Assembly: GCF_051535235.1 (NCBI RefSeq)
Contig: NZ_JBPPLZ010000007.1
Span: 1-64,000 of the forward strand
DNA length: 64,000 nt
Direction of reading: 5' to 3'
Origin: Nitrobacter sp051535235
GTDB lineage: Bacteria; Pseudomonadota; Alphaproteobacteria; Rhizobiales; Xanthobacteraceae
Shown here: positions 1-6,178 of the stretch, in pieces
Numbering within the stretch: position 1 is the first letter of the stretch
How the letters are laid out: each line of letters starts with the position of its first letter
Made by a program: the position numbers and the translations under genes
The notes under the pieces: generated by a model
Told to the model about the DNA's origin: nothing
Seen by the model: only the letters and a program-made list of their open reading frames with translations
The model's database searches: none

Positions 1-121
1 AGTACATGTACTCGGTGCCCTTGCGATCGGTCCAGATGTTCTTGCACGCGATGCTGCAGGTATGACAGCCGATGCACTTATCCAGGTGAAAGACCATCGA
101 AACTTGAGCTCGAATGTCCAT
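1..121 (-). CDS. nxrB: Nitrite oxidoreductase / respiratory nitrate reductase beta subunit, N-terminal part (cut by window edge)
   Basis: Only the first 40 codons are in the window; the gene reads leftwards out of it. The ATG is at 119-121 (minus strand), with a GGAG Shine-Dalgarno about 9 bases upstream. The peptide begins MDIRAQVSMVFHLDKCIGCH and continues through TCSIAC, giving the first ferredoxin-like cluster motif C-x2-C-x2-C-x3-C. This is the start of the iron-sulfur beta subunit of the NarH/NxrB family, which carries electrons from the molybdopterin alpha subunit. Nothing lies upstream on the minus strand for 10 kb, so this gene heads its own transcript and is not preceded by nxrA or nxrX as in the main Nitrobacter nxr operon. 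That suggests a stand-alone paralogue. The NxrB rather than NarH assignment is inferred from the nitrifier-like neighbourhood. Confidence 0.8.
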   Translation of the reverse strand, partial: MDIRAQVSMVFHLDKCIGCHTCSIACKNIWTDRKGTEYMY

Positions 122-1044
122 GTGTATCTCCTTCGCGTCTTTTGTTTCTTTGTTCCCGTACCTTTGTTCGTGGCTCTTTATGATGGTATGCCTTTTCTTG
201 ATTTTGTCTCTGGGACCTTTCGTCCTTGGGTCTGTCCGCCGCTTCAAACTTTGCTGATCGCGGTCGGCCGCACGCTTTTTCTTTTGTGACAAGTTCCATC
301 GCTACGCGGGGTTTGTCAGGGTGTTGGCGATTGTGTTTCTCTCGCGGACCGCCTCACGCGGGCCAGCGCATTTCGGCCCTAACATTAGCGTCCGCGCTTG
401 GGTTCCTTTGGTTCCACCGAACTGCGATCACTTTTCTGAGAGGCGCGTTAGGGCGAAATTTTTTGCATCTGCGCTGTCTTAAAGGGTGACGGAAAAAATC
501 GGAACTGACCGATCGCCAGAGGGAATCTTTTCCAGTCAGCAAGCGCAGGCGCGCAAGGAAAGCTGAATGGAATCGTAAAATGCGTTGCTGGCTGAAATTC
601 AGAGAGATGCCATCCACGCTCTCTGCGTTGTTTGTCTCCTCGGAACAGTTGTATTGAGCGCAAACGACATCCTTATCCGAGCGTAGGATTTAAATTTCCG
701 CGCGCAGTCAGCGAGAGATGAAATCATGATCGTACCATTCGCGTTCGATCATGACCCCGGCGATGTCCAACGCAGCGCGCCGTCGACCTTGCCGTACGGC
801 CGCATGCGCAGCATTTGTCGGCCTACGCCCGCCTAGACCCTGCTCACGTGAGGCTGGTATGCATTGCCGGGTATGACCCCGCGATGTCGGCTGTGGCACG
901 GTCCCGCGGGGTCTGTCGGTATTCACACAAACAGGTGACCTCCCTTCGGAGCCGGACACACTTGCTAAAGACGCCGGACAAGTTCATCTTTTTCCGGTAT
1001 ATCCAGATCTTGGCTACGCGATTTGCCGCCGACGGACCCCCCCG
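122..1044. other. Long intergenic region between nxrB and nsrR, no convincing gene
   Basis: About 920 bases separate the divergent nxrB and nsrR genes. The open frames here are short and overlap each other on both strands; none has recognisable protein sequence or a good ribosome binding site. The nxrB-proximal half is richer in T runs than the coding regions. A perfect 9-bp inverted repeat lies at 724-754. The region probably holds the nxrB promoter and a long leader, and the promoter of nsrR. No stable RNA gene was recognised. Confidence 0.5.
724..754. promoter_or_regulatory. Perfect 9-bp inverted repeat, possible operator
   Basis: TCATGATCG (724-732) and CGATCATGA (746-754) are perfect inverted copies around a 13-base spacer. 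The site lies between the divergent nxrB and nsrR genes, about 290 bases before nsrR. It could bind a dimeric regulator or form a hairpin; no known consensus was recognised. Confidence 0.3.
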
Positions 1045-1473
1045 ATGCGATTGACAAGTTTTTTCGACTACACCCTTCGCCTGCTGATGTATGCGGCCAC
1101 CCACAGTGACCGGTTGATTACCATCGAAGAGACCGCGGGTGTCTACGGTATCTCGCGGACCCATCTCATGAAGGTCGCAAATCAGCTCACGCGCGCGGGC
1201 TATCTCAAAGCCGTGCGCGGCAGGTCGGGCGGACTGATGCTTGCCAAGCAGCCGACCCGGATCAAGCTCGGAGATGTCCTGTGCGCGACCGAGCCGGATT
1301 TTGCGCTTGTGGAATGCTTTTCAGCCAATAACCGCTGTCCGATCTCGGCGCGCTGCCGGCTGCGCTCACCCTTGAGGGAAGCGCTCGCCGCATTCACATC
1401 GACGCTCGATCGCTATACGCTCGCCGATCTGATCCTCAATCCGAAAGACTTCGGGATTCCACCGGCGGCTTGA
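1045..1473 (+). CDS. nsrR: NsrR, nitric oxide-sensing Rrf2-family repressor
   Basis: This 142-residue protein matches NsrR along its whole length. It starts MRLTSFFDYTLRLLMYAATH, has a winged-helix DNA-binding region (about residues 1-65, with VYGISRTHLMKV and VRGRSGG), and carries the cluster-binding cysteines C91, C98 and C104 in the pattern known from NsrR. It also ends like NsrR with YTLADLI. NsrR holds an iron-sulfur cluster that reacts with nitric oxide, which releases DNA and derepresses NO and nitrite-metabolism genes. The gene lies directly upstream of the TPR gene and ncgABC-nirK on the same strand. NsrR-like palindromes at 1624-1648, 2362-2384 and 2545-2567 suggest these are its targets. 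No strong Shine-Dalgarno is visible; the ATG was chosen by family alignment. Confidence 0.88.
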   Translation: MRLTSFFDYTLRLLMYAATHSDRLITIEETAGVYGISRTHLMKVANQLTRAGYLKAVRGRSGGLMLAKQPTRIKLGDVLCATEPDFALVECFSANNRCPISARCRLRSPLREALAAFTSTLDRYTLADLILNPKDFGIPPAA

Positions 1474-1623
1474 TGCAGCCCGGTCAGGCGTCGCGTTGAT
1501 ACGACAACAACTGCAGCATGACGACTTGACTCCGCAGTCCCTTGAGCCCGCGCACCGAGCGCTGTTGCCGCCACATCGCGTCGGCTGGTGAATTTTGTTG
1601 TTCACCGATTTTATGGACTGTAC

Positions 1624-1648
1624 AAACATACATTTAACGTGCATGTTT
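1624..1648. promoter_or_regulatory. NsrR-like operator upstream of the TPR gene
   Basis: The near-perfect palindrome has half sites AAACATACATTT and ACGTGCATGTTT around 1636. It resembles the known NsrR consensus (gATGyATTTnAAATrCATc with flanking A/T) in the ATTT core and the outer AT-rich ends. It ends 5 bases before the earliest possible start of the TPR gene, a position fitting repression. Confidence 0.6.
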
Positions 1649-1679
1649 ATCCGTGAGTTCGATTTTCGCGGCGCGGGGC

Positions 1680-2330
1680 ATGCGGGAAGCACCTACAAAT
1701 CAACAGCAGCGTTCCAGACGCTGGTCAAAGCTGTATCTCGCTTCCTCCGTCGCTGGAGCCGCGGCCGGCATAGCGGGTGCGATCTGGTTCACGCATTTGC
1801 CGCCGCTGACGACCCATCACGTCACCGTATCGCTGAATAGCGCGGCTACTGCGCCGCCGGTGCCGCTGGAGGGCCTGTCCGATCTGCCGAAGCTGATAGC
1901 TGCGAAGGATGCAAGCCAATCCTGGGCGATCGCGGGGGGCGCGTTGCTGCAGGTTGGTCTTGCCCGGTTCAGCGTTCCGATGCTCGAGCATGCGATCAAA
2001 CGTGATCCCGATAACAGCGTGCTTCACGTTGCGTTGGGGGAGGCGCTCGCGCTGGCGGACAAAGGCCTGATCTCGGATCGCGCCAAGGCGGAATTCGAGT
2101 TCGCGCTCCGCAATGATCCCAACGATCTGATCGCTCGATTCTACATAGGGCTTTGGTTGCTGCAGAACGGCAAGGCGAAGCCGGCGTTGGTCAAGTGGGT
2201 GGGTTTGATGCGAACGGTGGGAAGCGATCAGACCTGGAATGACAGGTTATGGATGGTGATGCCGGCTGCTGCGGAGGAGGTCGGTATCAACCAGCTCACG
2301 CTGCAAGCTCTCTGTGCCTCGGGAATGTAG
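1680..2330 (+). CDS. Membrane-anchored TPR protein in the NsrR-nirK cluster (CcmI/CycH-like C-terminal domain)
   Basis: With the ATG at 1680 this is a 216-residue protein; a GTG at 1653 would add nine residues but abuts the operator. It has a basic N-terminus (RSRRWSK), one hydrophobic anchor around residues 17-35 and a soluble periplasmic part. Two or three TPR-like helical repeats follow at about residues 80-160, including ALGEALALADKG and LARFYIGLWLLQNGK-like segments. The layout and the ending recall the TPR domain of cytochrome c biogenesis factor CcmI/CycH, which binds apocytochromes. That fits two c-type cytochromes being encoded just downstream, but the resemblance is only structural. 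It lies between nsrR and ncgA on the same strand. A role in assembling NcgB, NcgC or the copper enzymes is inference. Confidence 0.6.
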   Translation: MREAPTNQQQRSRRWSKLYLASSVAGAAAGIAGAIWFTHLPPLTTHHVTVSLNSAATAPPVPLEGLSDLPKLIAAKDASQSWAIAGGALLQVGLARFSVPMLEHAIKRDPDNSVLHVALGEALALADKGLISDRAKAEFEFALRNDPNDLIARFYIGLWLLQNGKAKPALVKWVGLMRTVGSDQTWNDRLWMVMPAAAEEVGINQLTLQALCASGM

Positions 2331-2361
2331 GCTGCCCAACGCGCCAGCGATTTGGTGAAAA

Positions 2362-2384
2362 AAGATGTATTTAGGATGTTGCTT
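2362..2384. promoter_or_regulatory. NsrR-like operator, distal site upstream of ncgA
   Basis: The left half AAGATGTATTT matches the NsrR half-site consensus fully. The right half AGGATGTTGCTT is degenerate. By my alignment, 17 of 22 informative positions agree with AAGATGyATTTnAAATrCATCTT. It lies about 175 bases before ncgA, just after the TPR gene. Confidence 0.5.
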
Positions 2385-2544
2385 TATGGATCCGAAGATG
2401 GCACGAAGTCATCAGATTTGTTGGCTGGGTTTGTGCGTCATGATCACCAGGACTGTTCAGCATCATCGACGACAGCACAACTGGATGCCTGACGGATAAG
2501 AATGCCACCCGCCTCGAAGTGCCGCTGATAGCGGCCTATCAAAA

Positions 2545-2567
2545 AACATCAATTCGAAATGCATGTT
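2545..2567. promoter_or_regulatory. NsrR-like operator overlapping the start of ncgA
   Basis: AACATCAATTC and AAATGCATGTT form an imperfect palindrome around 2556. The right half differs from the NsrR half-site AAATrCATCTT at one position. It shares its outer AACAT/ATGTT with the 1624-1648 site. It overlaps the first possible ATG of ncgA at 2559, which argues that translation may start at the in-frame ATG 2574. Confidence 0.5.
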
Positions 2568-3635
2568 ATTCCCATGATCCCACAAACTTGTCCGCTGCGC
2601 GCATGTCTCGTCAAATTCACCTTTGCCGCAAGTGCCGCCTTATGCGTCTTCAGTCCGCCGATGGCCTCGGCGGAGACCCGCCATTTTTCGATGACTATCG
2701 ACGATACGATCATAAAGCTGGTCGATAAACAGACCTTCCACACCTTCTCCTTCAACGGTCAGACTCCAGGTCCGCTGATTCATGTGCAGGAGGGGGACGA
2801 TGTCGAGGTCGAGGTCGACAACCAGACGACGTTGCCGCACACGATTCACTGGCACGGCATGTTTCAACGCGGCACCTGGAAGAACGACGGCGTTCCCGAC
2901 ACGACGCAACCGGCTATTCCGCCCGGCGAGACCTTTACCTATCGCTTCAAGGCCGAGCCGTCCGGCACCATGTGGTACCACTGTCATGTCAACGTCAATG
3001 AGCATGTCGCGATGCGCGGCATGTGGGGTCCGTTGATCGTCGATCCGAAAGATCCGCCGCCGGCCGAAAAGGAAGTCACAAAAGACTACATCATGATGTT
3101 TTCCAGCTGGGCGTCCGCCTGGGCGAAGAAGCCCGGCTACGGCGGCGTTCCCGGTGACGTGCCGGATTTCTTTACCGTCAACGCCAAGTCCTTTCCCGAC
3201 ACCCAGCCGCTGCGGATCAAGCAGGGCGATGTCGTCCGTATCCGCTTGATCGGCGCCGGCGATGAGATGCATTCCATCCATATCCACGGCCATGACTTCG
3301 AGGTCTACGCCAAGGACGGCCGCCCGCTCGCCAATCCTTATCTCGCCGACACCATCCTGTTCGGACCAGGTGAGCGCTACGACCTGATCCTGCGCGCCGA
3401 CAATCCCGGCATCTGGATGGTGCACGATCACATCGACAAGCACACGGTGAACGGTAGCAAGCCGATGGGCGGCATGATGACGACCATCGAATACGAGGAA
3501 ATCCCGGTGAAGGACCAGGCTTTCTACAAATGGAAAAACAAAGAGTTCGTGCCCGATTTTTATTACGAGGAGTCGATGAAAAAGCCGTTCGGCATGTACG
3601 ACAACCCTGCCTTCAAAGGCGATCCCGCGCCCTAG
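2559..3635 (+). CDS. ncgA: Two-domain multicopper oxidase of the nitrifier nirK cluster
   Basis: The 358-residue product has a signal peptide ending near residue 38 (MASA-ET) and two cupredoxin domains. Numbered from ATG 2559, domain 1 carries the paired histidines H94, H97 and H99 (HTIHWHG) and a type 1 copper site formed by H141-C142-H143, H149 and a nearby Met (152 or 155). Domain 2 has H238-x2-HIHGH and H289-D-H, where the type 1 cysteine is replaced by Asp290. Type 1 copper in domain 1 only is the pattern of type C two-domain oxidases, as known for the Nitrosomonas europaea blue copper oxidase. The gene order NcgA-NcgB-NcgC-NirK is that of ammonia oxidisers. A periplasmic oxidase or copper-handling role linked to nitrite reduction is likely; its exact substrate is not settled in the family. 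ATG 2574 is an alternative start. Confidence 0.85.
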   Translation: MHVIPMIPQTCPLRACLVKFTFAASAALCVFSPPMASAETRHFSMTIDDTIIKLVDKQTFHTFSFNGQTPGPLIHVQEGDDVEVEVDNQTTLPHTIHWHGMFQRGTWKNDGVPDTTQPAIPPGETFTYRFKAEPSGTMWYHCHVNVNEHVAMRGMWGPLIVDPKDPPPAEKEVTKDYIMMFSSWASAWAKKPGYGGVPGDVPDFFTVNAKSFPDTQPLRIKQGDVVRIRLIGAGDEMHSIHIHGHDFEVYAKDGRPLANPYLADTILFGPGERYDLILRADNPGIWMVHDHIDKHTVNGSKPMGGMMTTIEYEEIPVKDQAFYKWKNKEFVPDFYYEESMKKPFGMYDNPAFKGDPAP

Positions 3636-3657
3636 TGCCATTGAAAGGAGAGTAGAT

Positions 3658-4335
3658 ATGAAAGGGCTTTTTCTCGCCGTCGCAGGTTTGACCGCGGTTT
3701 TCCTGAGCAGCGCAATCGCTGCGGACAAACTGGATCCGAGTTGTGGAGGTTGTCATGCGCTGACAAGGCCGACCGACACGTCGCTGGACAGGCTGCTGAC
3801 CCGCAAGGGTCCCGACCTCTGGTTTGCCGGCAGCAAGTTCAACAAGGAATGGCTGGTTTCCTGGTTGCAGGATCCCAAACCCATACGCCCTGCGGGTTAT
3901 CCGTATTTCAAGAATATCAAGAAGGGCGCCAAGCACGATGAGATCGATCAGTCCAAGATCGCGGCGCACCCCAAGCTGAAGAAGGCGGATGCCGAAGCGG
4001 CCGCGGAGGCGTTGATGGCTTTGAAAGCACCAGCCGATCTCGTTCCGGCAGGCGCCTTCAAGGGTGACATGAAGGGTGCGCGCATGGGTGGGCTCGCGTT
4101 CATCAAGTTTCGCGGCTGTGTCGCCTGTCATCAGGGTGAAAACGGCGAAGGTGGTCTTTCCGGACCGCGATTGACCGATGCGGGAGCGCGGCTCCAGCCT
4201 GATTTCATCGCCGCCTACACCACCGACCCGCAGCGTTTCGATCCGCATATCTGGATGCCGACGTCGAATTTGAAGGATCTGGACGTCCAGCGATTGACCG
4301 CGTTCTTGGTGCAGCTAAGCCAGGGAGACAAGTGA
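3658..4335 (+). CDS. ncgB: Dihaem cytochrome c, NcgB-like
   Basis: The 225-residue protein has a Sec signal peptide (cut near AIAA-DK, residue 22) and two haem attachment motifs, CGGCH at 29-33 and CVACH at 154-158. The second domain has a typical cytochrome c ending with a WMPT segment, where the Met is a probable haem ligand. A good Shine-Dalgarno, GAAAGGAGAG, precedes the ATG. It follows ncgA by 22 bases and overlaps ncgC by one base (TGATG), so the genes are co-translated. In ammonia oxidisers the matching gene belongs to the NsrR-controlled ncgABC-nirK operon. The likely role is periplasmic electron transfer around NirK or NcgA; the partner order cannot be read from sequence. Confidence 0.85.
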   Translation: MKGLFLAVAGLTAVFLSSAIAADKLDPSCGGCHALTRPTDTSLDRLLTRKGPDLWFAGSKFNKEWLVSWLQDPKPIRPAGYPYFKNIKKGAKHDEIDQSKIAAHPKLKKADAEAAAEALMALKAPADLVPAGAFKGDMKGARMGGLAFIKFRGCVACHQGENGEGGLSGPRLTDAGARLQPDFIAAYTTDPQRFDPHIWMPTSNLKDLDVQRLTAFLVQLSQGDK

Positions 4336-4691
4336 TGAAAACGCAAATGGTGGCGGCTTTCGCCGGTCTGGTCCTGCTGCTCGCGTCATCGACGAGCCAC
4401 GCCGATCAATCGATCGAGCAGATCTACGGGGTCTATTGCGTGCAGTGTCACGGTCTCCAGCGCAACGGCACGGGCATCAACGTGTCTGCCCTCTCCGTGA
4501 AGCCGCGGGATCACACCGAAGCCAAGGGTATGGGCGACACTCCCGATGACGAACTGTTCAAAGCCATCAAGGAAGGGGGGCTCGCCGTCAACAAGTCGGT
4601 GCTGATGCCGACCTGGGGGCGCGTCCTGTCGGAAGACCAGATCAATGGTCTGGTCAAATATCTCAGGCAGGTCTGCAAATGCGGGAAATGA
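4335..4691 (+). CDS. ncgC: Monohaem cytochrome c, NcgC-like
   Basis: This 118-residue exported cytochrome has a signal peptide (about residues 1-24, cut near SHA-DQ) and one haem motif CVQCH at 35-39. A KSVLMPTWG segment near residue 92 supplies the probable axial Met. The fold is that of small class I cytochromes c. The ATG overlaps the ncgB stop; a GTG three bases earlier is possible. The end of the gene overlaps the longest open frame of nirK, so the two are in one transcript. By position it is the likely direct electron donor to NirK, which is inference from the nitrifier operon. Confidence 0.85.
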   Translation: MKTQMVAAFAGLVLLLASSTSHADQSIEQIYGVYCVQCHGLQRNGTGINVSALSVKPRDHTEAKGMGDTPDDELFKAIKEGGLAVNKSVLMPTWGRVLSEDQINGLVKYLRQVCKCGK

Positions 4692-4756
4692 ATCCAACAA
4701 GGAAGTCATATCAAATCATGAAGCGGAGAGCGATTGTGAAGGGGAGATCGATTTCA

Positions 4757-5707
4757 ATGACGACTGCCGGTTTGAAGAAGAGCGCCATAATGGGGGGCGT
4801 TGCGTCGGCCCTTTTTCTGGCGGGCGCCGCGGTCACCGCGGCCCAGGCCAAGACGGTCAAGGTCGAACTGACGGCCAAAGAGGTCACCGTGCCGCTTGAT
4901 AACGAAGGCCACACGGTCGCCGCCTGGACCTATAACGGTCAGGTTCCCGGTCCGGTGATCCGCGCGACTGAAGGCGATACGATTGAATTCACGTTGAAGA
5001 ATGACGCCGCTAACAAGAAGTCGCATTCTATCGATATGCATTCCGCGCGCACCGACGTTTTGACGAATTTTGCCTCGATCAAACCCGGTGAAACCAAGAC
5101 CTTCTCGTACGTTCCGGAACATGCCGGCGTGTTCTTCTATCATTGCGGTTCCGATCCGATGATCCAGCATATTGCCCGCGGCATGATCGGGGCGGTCATC
5201 GTCGATCCGAAGGACCCCAATGCGATGCCCAAGGCGGATCGCGAATATGTTCTGATCGAGCATCAGATCTTCGAGAATCCTGAAGACGTCGACAGCATGA
5301 TGGCGAACAAGTGGAAGCGGGATGCCTTCAACGCGGTTCCGTTCCAGTATGATCCCGTGCATGACGAGCACGCGACGCAGACTCTCGAGGCGAAGCCCGG
5401 CGAGCGCGTGCGCATCTATCTTGTCAATGCCGGACCCAACGAGTTTTCCGGATTTCATCCGATCGCGGGCATCTGGGACAGGGTCTATCCGTCCGGCAAT
5501 CCGAAAAACGTGATGGTGGGAATGCAGAATTACACCCTGGCGCCGGGTGATGCCGCAACATTCGACCTCATTTCGCCGACGGAAGGCGCCAATGCATTGG
5601 TGAACCATTCCATGCGCGCCGCACTTACCGGTGCGATCGCGGTCATCATGTTCAGCAACAAGGCCGACCCCTCGATGGGGCGCGGTGACAAGATTTTGGT
5701 GCGCTGA
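4757..5707 (+). CDS. nirK: Copper-containing nitrite reductase (nitrifier type), NO-forming
   Basis: NirK reduces nitrite to nitric oxide in the periplasm. All known key residues are present (numbering from ATG 4757, 316 residues): type 1 copper H90, C130, H138 and M143; type 2 copper H95, H129 and H284; catalytic D93 and H234. The segments are HSIDMHS, FFYHCGSDPMIQHIARGM, FHPIAGIWD and LVNHSM. It is a two-domain enzyme with a Sec signal peptide cut near AQA-KT, residue 31. The start is uncertain: the frame is open from 4679 inside ncgC, and ATG 4718 is possible. ATG 4757 was chosen because GGGGAG lies about 10 bases upstream and the signal peptide is then of normal length. It is last in ncgABC-nirK and is followed by a strong hairpin. 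Confidence 0.92.
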   Translation: MTTAGLKKSAIMGGVASALFLAGAAVTAAQAKTVKVELTAKEVTVPLDNEGHTVAAWTYNGQVPGPVIRATEGDTIEFTLKNDAANKKSHSIDMHSARTDVLTNFASIKPGETKTFSYVPEHAGVFFYHCGSDPMIQHIARGMIGAVIVDPKDPNAMPKADREYVLIEHQIFENPEDVDSMMANKWKRDAFNAVPFQYDPVHDEHATQTLEAKPGERVRIYLVNAGPNEFSGFHPIAGIWDRVYPSGNPKNVMVGMQNYTLAPGDAATFDLISPTEGANALVNHSMRAALTGAIAVIMFSNKADPSMGRGDKILVR

Positions 5708-5715
5708 GACCAGCC

Positions 5716-5746
5716 TGACGTGGAGCGTCGTTGGCGCTCCACGTCA
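5716..5746 (+). terminator. Hairpin downstream of nirK, candidate terminator
   Basis: TGACGTGGAGCG and CGCTCCACGTCA form a perfect 12-bp stem around a 7-base loop, eight bases after the nirK stop. No T run follows, so it may act as a 3' end stabiliser or a Rho-assisted end rather than a classic terminator. Confidence 0.6.
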
Positions 5747-6178
5747 AAATCGAGAATGTTGAAGCGGTCAGGACCAGAGCTTGATCGGAGATCCGACGGC
5801 ACCCCTGATGAAATGATCCAGTTGGCGGGGTTCAGTCCAGCCAGGTTCGATATGCGGCTGCACACGCCGCCTGACTGTTGAAAAACGCGTCCTCCGCGCG
5901 ACCCCGCGGAAGGTGGCGCTGACGGTAGATATGTCACGTATCGTATTCATGTATCGGTAATAATAAGCCTGCCGAACCGGAAGTGCGGCGCCCAGTGTGG
6001 AAAGTGCTGCCTTGTTTGCGCGTTCGATTTAACCAACCTACAAGGTGCTGGAGCCTATCCTTTTCCTGCGGAAGGTCGGGGCGTCCAGTTACGTGACTTC
6101 ACCCTGCCGTTGCAGACCGCGACAGCCTGAAAGTCCGGTAATTTCCCCTTTCAGAACGTGGTGAAGGTTGGGAAGTTC
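5747..6178. other. Intergenic region between nirK and the GGDEF-EAL gene
   Basis: About 430 bases without a supported gene. Small open frames on the minus strand (for example around 5768-5950) show no recognisable protein features and no ribosome binding site. The promoter of the following gene should be here. Confidence 0.45.

Noticed and set aside
78..299. 73-codon open frame on the minus strand overlapping the start of nxrB
   Set aside because: It overlaps the true nxrB start in another frame, is dominated by charged low-complexity sequence and has no ribosome binding site.
2640..3728. Long minus-strand open frame opposite ncgA
   Set aside because: It is the antisense shadow of ncgA in GC-rich DNA; the plus-strand product has full copper-binding motifs.
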